From assembly GCF_014652555.1 (NCBI RefSeq), contig NZ_BMZA01000009.1, positions 1 to 64,000 on the forward strand: DNA of 64,000 nt, written 5' to 3'. Position numbers and translations under genes: made by a program. This document shows positions 41,561 through 50,469 of the stretch, in pieces. The notes beneath the pieces are model-generated. The model saw nothing but the letters and a program-made list of their open reading frames with translations, ran no database searches and was not told the DNA's origin. Numbering within the stretch: the first letter of the stretch is position 1; each line of letters begins with the position of its first letter. Origin of the DNA: Novosphingobium colocasiae. Its GTDB lineage: Bacteria; Pseudomonadota; Alphaproteobacteria; Sphingomonadales; Sphingomonadaceae.

Positions 41561-42589
41561 TCAGCTTTCCAGCAGCAACGCGTAATCGCGCATCAGATCG
41601 TTCGCGCGCACGTTTGCCAGCACCAATCCATCGCCGTCGCGCTCGCCGAAGCGCCGACCGAGGATGCGGCGAACTGCGGCAACAGCGCTGTCGTTCAGGC
41701 CGTATGTGGTCGCCAGCACTTCCACTGCGGCAGGCAGCGGCTGGGCCGCCAGCATCTCCAGATTGAGCGGGTGATAGCCGAACCCCAGCATCACCAGCCG
41801 CTGCGAATCCGCGACCACCGCCTGCATCGCCGCGACAAGACCGGTATCGGCCAATGTCTGCGCGCCGGTGCGGATGCCCGGAACCAGCGCCTGCATATCG
41901 CCCGGCACCTCCACACCCCATTCCAGCGCCGGCCCGGTGCCGGACTGCCATGGCAGCCTGCCCAGCGTGCCATAGGGATGGACTATGCGCAGCCGCTCGC
42001 TCACCAGTTGCTGCGCTTCTTCGAACGGCATCCCGAAGGCCATCATCAGCGCATGGGGCATGAAATGCTCGACCGACCGGTCATAGCAGAACGAGATCAC
42101 CGAAACGGCATCAAGGCAGCTATCGACGCGCGACAGCGGCACCCCGTTCGTCACCAGTTGGCCGAACTGGTAAAGCCATGATTCCGTCCCTTGGATCGGC
42201 AGATCCCCGGTCACGCGCGGTGCCAGTCGCAGGATGGATTTGGCCTCACCCTGGCACAGGAAGTGGATCAGGGTCAGCTTGCCGCAGGCGACCACCAGCG
42301 GATCGGCATCGTGCTGGTCCAGCACAGCATCCACCGACCGGGCCAGCCGCGCCGCCAGCCGCAGCCGTTCCGCCGCCTTGAATGCAGCCGCCTGATCCTG
42401 CCCGCGCGCCGTTGCCAGCGAGGTGAAGTAGTGCGCCAGCATCGCGGTATCGCGCGACTGGGTGGGCGTGCCCAGGCGCGAGAATTCCAGGCTCTGCCCG
42501 ATCTTGAGCAGCAACTCGTCGTTGGCCGGCATCGCCAGTTCGCTGGCGGCCCCCGCGCCGATGATGAAGGTGGTCCTGGTCCTGATCAT
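41561..42589 (-). CDS. SIR2-like protein of unknown function
   Basis: This protein of 342 residues starts with a Rossmann-type motif, TTFIIGAGAASELAMPANDE, which resembles the GAGxS-x-P nucleotide site of SIR2-like (sirtuin-related) domains. The C-terminal RLVMLGFGYHPLNLEML also resembles the late sirtuin-like motif. The middle (about 60-230) is helical and shows no feature that I know. SIR2-like domains occur in NAD-depleting phage defence proteins and in housekeeping enzymes. Catalytic Asn, Asp and His cannot be assigned by eye. It lies between greB and uvrC and shares no overlap with either. Confidence 0.5.
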   Translation of the reverse strand: MIRTRTTFIIGAGAASELAMPANDELLLKIGQSLEFSRLGTPTQSRDTAMLAHYFTSLATARGQDQAAAFKAAERLRLAARLARSVDAVLDQHDADPLVVACGKLTLIHFLCQGEAKSILRLAPRVTGDLPIQGTESWLYQFGQLVTNGVPLSRVDSCLDAVSVISFCYDRSVEHFMPHALMMAFGMPFEEAQQLVSERLRIVHPYGTLGRLPWQSGTGPALEWGVEVPGDMQALVPGIRTGAQTLADTGLVAAMQAVVADSQRLVMLGFGYHPLNLEMLAAQPLPAAVEVLATTYGLNDSAVAAVRRILGRRFGERDGDGLVLANVRANDLMRDYALLLES

Positions 42590-42691
42590 GTTCTTTCCGG
42601 CCGCAAGCGCCCATCCGCCCGCGATGTGGTTAAGAATGCAATGCCCGCAAATGTTTAATTCCGCGTCACCGGCACCCGCAGGCGACAGCGA

Positions 42692-44635
42692 TCAACCGCC
42701 GGCATGGTAGAAATCGTAGATCGCCCGCGCCACCGTGGCACTAACCCCCGGCGCACGCTGGAGGTCCTCCAGGCTGGCCGCGCGCACCTTCCCCGCCGTG
42801 CCGAAGTGCAGCAGCAGCGCCCGTTTGCGCGCCGGGCCGATGCCGGGGATTTCATCCAGCGGGCTGGCAGTGATCGCCCGGCTGCGCTTTTCCCGGTGCG
42901 CGCCGATGGCGAACCGGTGCACCTCGTCACGCAGCCGCTGAAGGTGGAACAGCACCGGCGAATTGACCGGCAGCATCTTTTCGCGGCCGTCGGGGAAGTG
43001 GAACACCTCGCGCCCCTCGCGGCCATGATGCGGCCCCTTGGCGATGGCGATCAGCGGCACGTCCTCTATGTCCAGTTCCTCAAGCGCATCCTTGACCGCG
43101 CTCATCTGGCCCTTGCCGCCGTCGATCAGCACCAGATCAGGCCACTGGCCGCCATCGCGATCGGGGTCTTCATCCTGCGCCCGCGCGAACCGGCGGGCAA
43201 ACACCTCGCGCATCATGCCGTAATCGTCGTTGGTCTGCGCCTTTCGGATGTTCCACTTGCGGTACTGGTTCTTGATGAACCCCTCCGGCCCCGCCACCAC
43301 CATCGCTCCCAGCGCATGCGCGCCCTGGACGTGGCTGTTGTCGTAGATCTCGACCCGCTGCGGCGCTTCGGGAAGGTCGAGAAACTCCGCCATCTCGCGC
43401 CAGACTTTCGCCTTGGTTCCGGTTTCCGCCATGCGCCGGTCCAGCGCCTCGACCGCATTGCGTGAAGCCTGCGCGATCAACCGCCGCCGGTCGCCGCGCT
43501 GCGGCACGCTCACTTCCACTTTGCCGCCCGCCGCAGTCGCCAACGCCTCGGCCAGCAGGTCCGCCTCGGGCAAATCGCGATCGACCAGGATCAGGCGCGC
43601 CGGGGGCACTTCTTCGTAGAACTGCGCCAGGAACGCGGTCAGCACCTCAGCCTCGGCCAGCCCCTCGGTGTGGGTCGGGAAAAAGGCGCGGTGGCCCCAG
43701 TTCTGCCCGCCCCGGATGAAGAACGCCTGGATGCCGACATGCCCGCCCTTGGCTGCGACCGCGAAGACATCGGCATTGGCGACACCGGCGGCATTGATCG
43801 CCTGGCTGCCCTGGATGAAGGTCGCCGCGCGCAGACGATCGCGCAGCATCGCGGCGCGTTCGAAGTCCAGCGCCTCGGCCGCTTCGGCCATCTGCGCTTC
43901 CATCCGGCGCTGCACCGCGCTCGATTTGCCGCCCAGGAACTCGCGCGCCTCGGCCACCAGTTCGCGATAACCCGCCGCGTCGATCCGGCCGACGCACGGC
44001 GCGGAGCAGCGCTTGATCTGGTACAACAGACAGGGCCGGTCGCGCCGCGCGAAGAAGCTGTCGGTGCAACTGCGCAGGAGGAAAAGCTTCTGCAGCGCAT
44101 TGATCGTGGTGTTGACCGATCCGACGCTGGCGAACGGGCCGTAATAGTTGCCGGTCGCCCGCCTGGCACCCCGGTGCTTCATGATCCGCGGGAAGGCATG
44201 ATCGGCGCGCAGCAGGATGAACGGGAACGATTTGTCGTCGCGCAGCAGCACGTTGTACGGCGGGCGAAAGCGCTTGATGAGCTGGGCTTCCAGCAGCAGC
44301 GCCTCAGCCTCGGAATTGGTGGTGACGATCGTCATCGACCGGGTCTGGCTGACCATCCGCTGCAGCCGCCCCGGCAGGCGTTCCCACTGCACGTAGTTGG
44401 CGACGCGGTTGCGCAGCACCCGCGCCTTGCCGACATAGAGCACATCGCCCCGGGCATCCTGCATGCGGTAGACGCCCGGCCGCGCCGGCAGCGTGCGCAC
44501 CGTATCGCGAATGACCTCGGCCCCGCGTGCCAGATCGGGCGTATCGCTGCCGCGCACCGTCGTCACCGCCCGTTCCTCGTGGAAGCGTTCGGTTCCCTTC
44601 GGGTGGTCAGGGGTTCCGGCGGGTGTTCGGGCCAT
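42692..44635 (-). CDS. uvrC: Excinuclease ABC subunit C
   Basis: This nuclease of nucleotide excision repair makes both cuts around a lesion with UvrA and UvrB. It has about 647 residues. The GIY-YIG domain is near residue 40 (PARPGVYRMQDARGDVLYVG with KARVLRNRVANY). A UvrB-binding UVR motif is in AEALDFERAAMLRDRLRA. The RNase H-like domain holds RVEIYDNSHVQGAHALGAMV and DLVLIDGGKGQMSA. A tandem helix-hairpin-helix ends the protein (IPGIGPARKRALLLHFG). The start at 44635 is the likely one; a more upstream in-frame ATG exists at 44695. Confidence 0.96.
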   Translation of the reverse strand: MARTPAGTPDHPKGTERFHEERAVTTVRGSDTPDLARGAEVIRDTVRTLPARPGVYRMQDARGDVLYVGKARVLRNRVANYVQWERLPGRLQRMVSQTRSMTIVTTNSEAEALLLEAQLIKRFRPPYNVLLRDDKSFPFILLRADHAFPRIMKHRGARRATGNYYGPFASVGSVNTTINALQKLFLLRSCTDSFFARRDRPCLLYQIKRCSAPCVGRIDAAGYRELVAEAREFLGGKSSAVQRRMEAQMAEAAEALDFERAAMLRDRLRAATFIQGSQAINAAGVANADVFAVAAKGGHVGIQAFFIRGGQNWGHRAFFPTHTEGLAEAEVLTAFLAQFYEEVPPARLILVDRDLPEADLLAEALATAAGGKVEVSVPQRGDRRRLIAQASRNAVEALDRRMAETGTKAKVWREMAEFLDLPEAPQRVEIYDNSHVQGAHALGAMVVAGPEGFIKNQYRKWNIRKAQTNDDYGMMREVFARRFARAQDEDPDRDGGQWPDLVLIDGGKGQMSAVKDALEELDIEDVPLIAIAKGPHHGREGREVFHFPDGREKMLPVNSPVLFHLQRLRDEVHRFAIGAHREKRSRAITASPLDEIPGIGPARKRALLLHFGTAGKVRAASLEDLQRAPGVSATVARAIYDFYHAGG

Positions 44636-44717
44636 GCTGGCCAGATAGGGCTTCAGAGGCGGATTGGAAATGCGGCGCGCCCCCGGGCCCGGCACGAACC
44701 CGGGGAAACTTCCGCGA

Positions 44718-45347
44718 TCAGACCGCCGGCTTGACCGCCCTTCCCCATTCCATCCAGCTCACGAAGCGCGGCGCTCCGCTGGCATAATGGGCACCCATCC
44801 GCTCGGGCGCGAAACCGGCGGCAGCGATCGCCGGGGTGACAGGGCGGGTCAGGTGGCAATTGCCGGCAAGGCTGCTCCACACCGGTTCGATCCGCGCCTG
44901 CCAGCGGGCGACGCCGGCGTCCGGCGCGTGGCCGTGCTCGGCATAGAGCAGCGCCCCGCCGGGCTTGAGAACGCGGCGCAGTTCCGCCAGCGTCCGGCCC
45001 GGATCGTCCACCGAACACAGCGTATAGGTGCAGACCACCGTATCGAAGCTGTCGTCCGGAAACGGGAGTTGCTCACCAGCGCCGGCCACGAATTGCGCAT
45101 CGGGAACGCGGGCGGCTTCTCGCGCAAAGTCCAGCCCCTTGGCCGATGGATCGAGCCCGCAATAGGCCGTTACTCTGGCTGGATCGTAAAACCGCTGGTT
45201 GATCCCGCCGCCGCAGCCGATCTCGAACACCCGCCCCTCGGCAAGCGGCACCACCTGGCTGCGGACCTTCATCACCGACGGATGGCCACAGGCGCAGCGG
45301 ATCAACCGCGGCACAACCTTGTCGTCCCACCAATGCCGCAGACCCAT
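44718..45347 (-). CDS. Class I SAM-dependent methyltransferase
   Basis: This methyltransferase of 209 residues has the UbiE/Methyltransf_11 fold. The SAM-binding loop is [17 protein letters not shown], the acidic end of strand 2 is [11 protein letters not shown], and motif II is [39 protein letters not shown] is typical of small-molecule methyltransferases acting on lipids or quinones. The substrate is unknown. The start at 45347 ([20 protein letters not shown]) was chosen because the upstream extension to 45626 runs into the sdhB gene. It is divergent from sdhB. Confidence 0.85.
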   Translation of the reverse strand: MGLRHWWDDKVVPRLIRCACGHPSVMKVRSQVVPLAEGRVFEIGCGGGINQRFYDPARVTAYCGLDPSAKGLDFAREAARVPDAQFVAGAGEQLPFPDDSFDTVVCTYTLCSVDDPGRTLAELRRVLKPGGALLYAEHGHAPDAGVARWQARIEPVWSSLAGNCHLTRPVTPAIAAAGFAPERMGAHYASGAPRFVSWMEWGRAVKPAV

Positions 45348-45395
45348 GCATCCCCTCCTTATCGCTTTGGTCCGGTCTACCGCGCCGGATGGGGT

Positions 45396-45427
45396 GCTGG
45401 CCAGCGCTATTGCCGGCGCTGGCCAGC
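45396..45427. promoter_or_regulatory. Twin palindrome, possible operator upstream of sdhB
   Basis: The 10-bp palindrome GCTGGCCAGC occurs twice, at 45396-45405 and 45418-45427, with centres 22 bp apart (two helical turns). The pair also forms a perfect 12-bp hairpin, GCTGGCCAGCGC / GCGCTGGCCAGC, with an 8-base loop. It lies in the divergent region between the methyltransferase and sdhB genes. A repressor-binding role is inference. Confidence 0.5.
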
Positions 45428-45534
45428 CCGCCCCCGTGCCCTTCCGTAGTCTCCCCTTGCCCTGCGCTGGTGAATCGCTAGAGGGGGTCAGGAGTCGCGG
45501 CCCATGCCGCAGTGCAAAACGACGGGGACGATTG

Positions 45535-46317
45535 ATGGCGCAGTTCACGCTTCCGGCCAACAGCAAGATCAAGAAGCAGGGCAAGGTCCACAAGGCCGAA
45601 GGCGCCACCCGCGTCAAAAAGTTCACCGTCTATCGCTACGATCCCGATTCAGGCGAAAATCCGCGTTACGACACGTTCGAGATCGACCTCGACACGTGCG
45701 GCCCGATGGTCCTCGACGCGCTCATCAAGATGAAGAGCGAGCAGGATCCTTCGCTCACTTTCCGCCGGTCGTGCCGCGAAGGCATCTGCGGTTCGTGCTC
45801 GATGAACATGAACGGCTCGAACGGCCTCGCCTGCACCACCGCCATCGAAGACCTCAAGGGCGATATCCGCATCACCCCGCTGCCGCACATGGACGTGATC
45901 AAGGACCTCGTTCCCGATTTCACGCACTTCTACGCGCAGTATGCCTCGATCCGCCCTTGGCTGCAGACGGTGTCGACCACGCCTTCGGGCAAGGAACGCC
46001 TGCAAAGCCCCGAACAGCGCGAGAAGCTGGACGGCCTCTACGAGTGCATCCTGTGCGCCTGCTGCTCGACCTCGTGCCCGAGCTACTGGTGGAACTCCGA
46101 CAAGTTCCTCGGCCCGGCGATCCTGCTCCAGGCCTATCGCTGGCTGGCTGACAGCCGCGATGAAATGACCGGTGAGCGTCTGGATGAACTGGAAGATCCG
46201 TTCCGCCTCTATCGCTGCCACACCATCATGAACTGCGCGAACGTGTGCCCCAAGGGCCTCAGCCCGGCGCGTGCCATCGCCGAAATCAAGAAGATGCAGG
46301 CAGAGCGCCAGGTCTGA
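45535..46317 (+). CDS. sdhB: Succinate dehydrogenase iron-sulfur subunit
   Basis: This complex II subunit of 260 residues carries electrons from the flavin to quinone through three iron-sulfur clusters. The [2Fe-2S] cysteines are in [20 protein letters not shown]-type context (here [15 protein letters not shown] and GLACTT). The [4Fe-4S] and [3Fe-4S] ligands are in [16 protein letters not shown] and [20 protein letters not shown]. It is separated by about 34 kb from sdhCDA and lies instead just before zapE. A weak inverted repeat pair lies upstream (45396-45427). Confidence 0.97.
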   Translation: MAQFTLPANSKIKKQGKVHKAEGATRVKKFTVYRYDPDSGENPRYDTFEIDLDTCGPMVLDALIKMKSEQDPSLTFRRSCREGICGSCSMNMNGSNGLACTTAIEDLKGDIRITPLPHMDVIKDLVPDFTHFYAQYASIRPWLQTVSTTPSGKERLQSPEQREKLDGLYECILCACCSTSCPSYWWNSDKFLGPAILLQAYRWLADSRDEMTGERLDELEDPFRLYRCHTIMNCANVCPKGLSPARAIAEIKKMQAERQV

Positions 46318-46419
46318 GGCTGAGCCCGGGCGAAGCGGTCGCGGCGACGTGAACGGCGTGTACGGCAGCACCACCAATCCTTCGGCCGACCGCGCATCGG
46401 CCGGACGGGGGGCCTGCGC

Positions 46420-47538
46420 ATGAGCAGCCTTATGAACCGGTACGAGGCGCTGGTCGCCACCGGCGAACTGCGCCCCGATCCCGAGCAGGCCGCTGCGGCC
46501 GAGCATCTCAGCAAGCTGCAGCGCGCGCTGCACAAGGCCGCCGCACCGGCCGGGCTGCTGGCGCGGTTCAAGGCGCGCAAGAAGGCCCCCGGCCCGCGCG
46601 GTGCCTATATCTGGGGGGGCGTCGGGCGTGGCAAGTCGATGCTGATGGACCTGTTCCACCAGACGCTCGACATTCCGGGAAAACGACGCATCCATTTCCA
46701 CGCCTTCATGATCGAAGTGCACGCGCTGTTGAACGAGGAGCGCAAGAAGGAAAGCGGCGACCCTATTCCGCCGGTGGCGGCCACCCTCGCGCGCGGGCTC
46801 CAGTGTCTGGCGTTCGACGAGATGGTGGTCAACAATTCCGCCGATGCGATGATCATGAGCCGGCTGTTCACCCGGCTGATCGTCGATGAAGGGGTGACCG
46901 TGGTCACCACCTCGAACCGCGCCCCGCGCGAGCTTTACAAGGACGGGCTCAACCGCGAGCATTTCCTGCCGTTCATCGCGCTGATCGAGACCGAGCTCGA
47001 CGTGATGACGCTGAACGGCCCGACCGATTACCGCCTTGCGCGGCTGGGCGGCATGCCGACCTGGCACACTCCGCTGGGCGAGGACGCGACGGAAGCGACG
47101 CGTCAGGCGTTCTACCGCCTAACCGACTATCCCCCCGAAGACGCCGACCATGTGCCAAGCGAAGAGATCGACGTCGGCGGCGGGCGGCTGCTGCATGTAC
47201 CCAAGAGCCTCAAGGGCGTGGGCGTGTTCAGCTTCAAGCGGCTCTGCGCCGAAGCGCGCGGCGCGGCCGATTACCTGGCGATCGCCCGGACGTTCCATAC
47301 CGTCATCATCGTCGGCATCCCGAAGCTCGGCCCCGAAAACCGCAACGAAGCGGCACGCTTCGTGACGCTGATCGATGCACTGTACGAACACCGCGTCAAA
47401 CTGATCGCCGCCGCCGATGCCGAGCCCGAACTGCTCTATCAATCCGGCACCGGGCGGTTCGAATTCGAGCGGACGGTCAGCCGGCTGAACGAAATGCAGA
47501 GCGCGCAATACATGGCGCTGGGCCACGGCGAGGACTGA
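46420..47538 (+). CDS. zapE: AFG1-family ATPase ZapE
   Basis: This AAA+ ATPase of 372 residues belongs to the AFG1/ZapE family. In E. coli ZapE acts at the division site, and in mitochondria AFG1 aids turnover of respiratory subunits. The Walker A motif is GAYIWGGVGRGKSMLMDLFH, Walker B is LQCLAFDEMVVNN, sensor 1 is TTSNRAPRELYKDGLNREHF, and the family segment FSFKRLCAEARGAADYLAIA follows. Its location right after sdhB, common in alphaproteobacteria, fits a link to respiratory complexes. A strong terminator lies 204 bases downstream. Confidence 0.93.
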   Translation: MSSLMNRYEALVATGELRPDPEQAAAAEHLSKLQRALHKAAAPAGLLARFKARKKAPGPRGAYIWGGVGRGKSMLMDLFHQTLDIPGKRRIHFHAFMIEVHALLNEERKKESGDPIPPVAATLARGLQCLAFDEMVVNNSADAMIMSRLFTRLIVDEGVTVVTTSNRAPRELYKDGLNREHFLPFIALIETELDVMTLNGPTDYRLARLGGMPTWHTPLGEDATEATRQAFYRLTDYPPEDADHVPSEEIDVGGGRLLHVPKSLKGVGVFSFKRLCAEARGAADYLAIARTFHTVIIVGIPKLGPENRNEAARFVTLIDALYEHRVKLIAAADAEPELLYQSGTGRFEFERTVSRLNEMQSAQYMALGHGED

Positions 47539-47571
47539 TTTCGTTAACGCCGCCGCGCATTCGAGCGAAAA

Positions 47572-47703
47572 ATGGTTACCGAAATGCGAATCACTTGCTC
47601 GCTGAAGCCGTGCTCGATGGGATTTGACTGTGGCGCGGCTGCTGATTTCGTTCAGAAACGACCATTGCAAGATGAGAAATTGCAGCGCGATCTGCTCGCC
47701 TGA
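47572..47703 (+). CDS. Possible small protein between zapE and its terminator
   Basis: A short frame of 43 residues starts at ATG 47572, with a second ATG at 47584, and ends 38 bases before a strong terminator. The product would be MVTEMRITCSLKPCSMGFDC followed by a charged tail. There is no convincing ribosome binding site. No family is known. It could equally be untranslated 3' leader of zapE or part of a small RNA. Positions 47539-47948 hold no other gene. Confidence 0.25.
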   Translation: MVTEMRITCSLKPCSMGFDCGAAADFVQKRPLQDEKLQRDLLA

Positions 47704-47741
47704 TCCGTCAATTCAACAAATAACCGGAAACCAGAAAGAAG

Positions 47742-47786
47742 AAAGGCGAAGTCAAACCATCTGTTTGACTTCGCCTTTTCTTTTTT
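47742..47786 (+). terminator. Strong intrinsic terminator downstream of zapE
   Basis: AAAGGCGAAGTCAAAC (47742-47757) and GTTTGACTTCGCCTTT (47763-47778) form a perfect 16-bp stem with a 5-base loop (CATCT). The T-rich tail TTCTTTTTT follows. Read in reverse it also starts with a run of A, so it may end transcription from both sides. Confidence 0.92.
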
Positions 47787-47861
47787 ATGCGTCCACTTCG
47801 TGAATATATTCAGCGAAGTAAGATAGCTATTCAGCCACCCTTGGGACGACCTCCGATGTTA

Positions 47862-47938
47862 CCGAGCATTTGACATTCCCCATGTGAACGACCGACAATT
47901 CGGTCGAACTCATGGATAACAAAGGGTTAAATGCTCGG
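47862..47938. other. Nested inverted-repeat element, possible structured RNA
   Basis: The outer arms CCGAGCATTT (47862-47871) and AAATGCTCGG (47929-47938) pair perfectly over 10 bp. An inner stem CGACCGA (47889-47895) and TCGGTCG (47900-47906) pairs over 7 bp around a CAAT loop. CATG occurs symmetrically between them. It begins 10 bases after the stop of the EAL gene on the minus strand. No T tract follows, so it is not an ordinary terminator. Confidence 0.5.
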
Positions 47939-47948
47939 CAAGAAAATT

Positions 47949-50252
47949 TTAACCGGTTCTTAAGGTTTCCCTCCGGCCCATCATCGTGATGAAATCGTCA
48001 AACGCGACAGGCCGGCTGATATAGTAGCCCTGGATCTGGTCACAGCGCAGGCGCTTGAGCAGGTCCAGCACAGCGGCGGATTCAACACCTTCCGCCACCA
48101 CCTTGCGCTCCAGCGAGTGTGCCATTTCGATGATGGACTGAACCAGCAGGTAATCCTCGCGGTTGTTTTCCATCGCCGAGATGAAGACCTTGTCGATCTT
48201 GACCTCGCCCGCCGGCAAATACCGCAGATAGTCGATCGTCGCATTGCCGGTGCCGAAATCGTCGATCGAAAGCTTGAGCCCCATTTCGACCAGCGACTGC
48301 AGCATACGGAAAGTGCGCGAGCTGCGATCGAGGCGATCCGTCTCGGTGATTTCTAGCATCAGGTTGGCCGGTGCCAGGCCGTGGGTCTGAAGGCTGGCGC
48401 GGATCATTTCGGGCAGGCCGGGATTGCGCAGCAACTGTGCGGAGATGTTGACCGATACGATCAGATCGAAGCCCAGCCGGCGCAGCTTCACCGCCGAGCC
48501 GACCGCTTCGTCCAGCACGAAGCGGGTGATGCGCTCGATACGATGGTATTCTTCGGCGATTCGGATGAACTTTTCCGGGCTGATCGGCCCGCGTTCCGGA
48601 TGCGACCAGCGCACCAGCGCTTCCATGCCGGTGATCCGGTTCGACGCCAGGTCCAGCTTGGGCTGATAGGCGACCCACACTTCGCCATTGTCGATCGCGC
48701 GATCGAGCGAGGTAAGCAGCGATATTTCCCAGTGCGCCTCGTGCTTGCGGCTATCGTGCTGATAGACCAGCTCGTCATTGCGAACCGCCTCTTCCGACGC
48801 CTGCATCGCGTTGGAAACGCGGCCGGCGACGGGGCGATCGAACTCGGAATCGAAGCCGCAGTTGAACGACAGGTCGATGTCACGCCCGGCAATCTGGATG
48901 CCGCTCTGGACGATCCGGTGCAGGCCTTCGAGATTGTCCATCAGGTCGAACGGGCTGCGGATCGAGGAGAGCCACAGGTACATGCCGCCTTCGTGATAGA
49001 CGACCACGTCCGGATCGCTGATCCGGATCCGCCGCACCACTTCCGCTGCCACTTGCGCTTCGACCGGCTGCGCGAAACTGCCGATGATCGCGCCGTAATT
49101 GCGGATCTTGAGCGCGACGAGGATGCGATCGGCCGGTCCGTTCTGGTTGCGCAGCGCCTGTACGCTGGGCAGGCCCGATCCGGCATTGGTTTCGCCGGCG
49201 TTCTCCAGCTTGTCGAGCGACCGCATGCGGAACAAGGCGATGCCTGTCGCGGCAATCGCCGGGAACACATCGACTTCGACCAGCTTCATGTCGCAAACGA
49301 ACGGGAACACGATCAGGATCGCGATCAGCGCGACCACGCGCTTCGCATCCAGCGAACTGCCCCGCTGCATACCGGTAAGCACGACGGCGAGCGCCAGGAT
49401 CAGCGCGGGGAAGGCTCCAAGCCGGATAGGGATGCCATTACGCAAAGTCTCGGCGGCGATAGCGTAAAAGTATCCGCCGGGGACATGGCCTTGGCCAAGC
49501 AGCAGCCGGGTCGTGCCGAAAGCCGCAGCCGATGGATCTATGATCACATCGCGCCCAGCGATCACATCTGCATCGAACTTGTCGTTCAACACATCAATGT
49601 AGCTGACATCCGGAATGGAATCCGCCTGGATCGAAAAGTCGGGCCGGAATTCGCCGTCGGGTAGCGATTTAATCTCGGCAATCTTCGCAGGCATGCTGGG
49701 AATTTTGCCAGCCGCGCTGTTGGAGTAATAGAGGAGGCTGATCCCCATGTTGGATGTATGGAACATCGCGGCAAGGGAAACGGCTGCTTTTTGCCCACCA
49801 AAGGAGTTAAGCGGGACGGAACTGACGTAGTTGTAATGCTGCTCGGTGCTTTCGCCCGGTACGCCGAAGAAAATCTTATCGGGATACCGCGCGACGACTT
49901 CTGCAAGTTCGCCATCAAGTTGCGGGCCCGCCGTGTGGGTGTAAGCCCATTGGAAGAACACGCGCCTAGCCCCGGCCTTCAACAACGCGTCAGCAACGCG
50001 AGCGTCGTATTCCCGACCGATCTCGGAGGTCTTCAATTCGGCAACCGTACGGTCATCTTGTAAGACCATAACGATACGGCCATCGGAGCGGTGGCTGCGA
50101 ACCATGTTGCGCGCCGCGATGATAAGGTCTTCCATCGGAGAATTCGCGGTCGGGCACAGGGCGAAGAACAGGCCGACTAGGCTGGCCCAGAGCACGATCC
50201 GCAGGCGCGGGTTTTTCCAGCGTTCGCGCAGTTTTTCCATGACCGCGCTCAT
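47949..50252 (-). CDS. CHASE2-EAL cyclic di-GMP phosphodiesterase
   Basis: This membrane signalling protein of 767 residues starts with a membrane helix and a periplasmic CHASE2 sensor (about 25-290). Two or three more helices follow (near 300-360), then a degenerate GGDEF domain (about 385-500) in which the signature is reduced to HEGGMYLW. The EAL domain looks active: GMEALVRWSHPERG, VNISAQLLRN, LMLEITETD, LSIDDFGTG, VKIDKVFIS and VAEGVES are all present. It would degrade c-di-GMP in response to an unknown periplasmic signal. It lies just downstream of the XrtA cluster. The start is at 50252; a longer one to 50345 is possible. Confidence 0.9.
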   Translation of the reverse strand: MSAVMEKLRERWKNPRLRIVLWASLVGLFFALCPTANSPMEDLIIAARNMVRSHRSDGRIVMVLQDDRTVAELKTSEIGREYDARVADALLKAGARRVFFQWAYTHTAGPQLDGELAEVVARYPDKIFFGVPGESTEQHYNYVSSVPLNSFGGQKAAVSLAAMFHTSNMGISLLYYSNSAAGKIPSMPAKIAEIKSLPDGEFRPDFSIQADSIPDVSYIDVLNDKFDADVIAGRDVIIDPSAAAFGTTRLLLGQGHVPGGYFYAIAAETLRNGIPIRLGAFPALILALAVVLTGMQRGSSLDAKRVVALIAILIVFPFVCDMKLVEVDVFPAIAATGIALFRMRSLDKLENAGETNAGSGLPSVQALRNQNGPADRILVALKIRNYGAIIGSFAQPVEAQVAAEVVRRIRISDPDVVVYHEGGMYLWLSSIRSPFDLMDNLEGLHRIVQSGIQIAGRDIDLSFNCGFDSEFDRPVAGRVSNAMQASEEAVRNDELVYQHDSRKHEAHWEISLLTSLDRAIDNGEVWVAYQPKLDLASNRITGMEALVRWSHPERGPISPEKFIRIAEEYHRIERITRFVLDEAVGSAVKLRRLGFDLIVSVNISAQLLRNPGLPEMIRASLQTHGLAPANLMLEITETDRLDRSSRTFRMLQSLVEMGLKLSIDDFGTGNATIDYLRYLPAGEVKIDKVFISAMENNREDYLLVQSIIEMAHSLERKVVAEGVESAAVLDLLKRLRCDQIQGYYISRPVAFDDFITMMGRRETLRTG

Positions 50253-50292
50253 GCCCCGGCCTCGCTGGCAGCACGGGCGGTCAAACAGCACG

Positions 50293-50318
50293 AGACAGGC
50301 CGATTTCTCAGCCTGTCT
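50293..50318. promoter_or_regulatory. Inverted repeat in the leader of the EAL gene
   Basis: AGACAGGC (50293-50300) and GCCTGTCT (50311-50318) form a perfect 8-bp inverted repeat with a 10-base gap. It lies about 40 bases upstream of the EAL gene start, in the 217-bp space before the amidotransferase stop. It could be an operator or a leader hairpin. Nothing more can be said. Confidence 0.35.
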
Positions 50319-50469
50319 GCGTGGTTCTGAACCAGCCGGGTGCAACCAATTGCCTGCATGCTCTCTTTCGCAATGCCGATCTACAGGACCGCTCTAGGGC
50401 AATTGTGCTAAGATAGTGTTTAGTTAATTCGACGATCTGCCGTGAAATCCGGCGTCGCGAAGGGAGCCG

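Noticed and set aside
46318-46419. Small gene between sdhB and zapE
   Set aside because: No start with a ribosome binding site and no conserved-looking frame in 102 bases.
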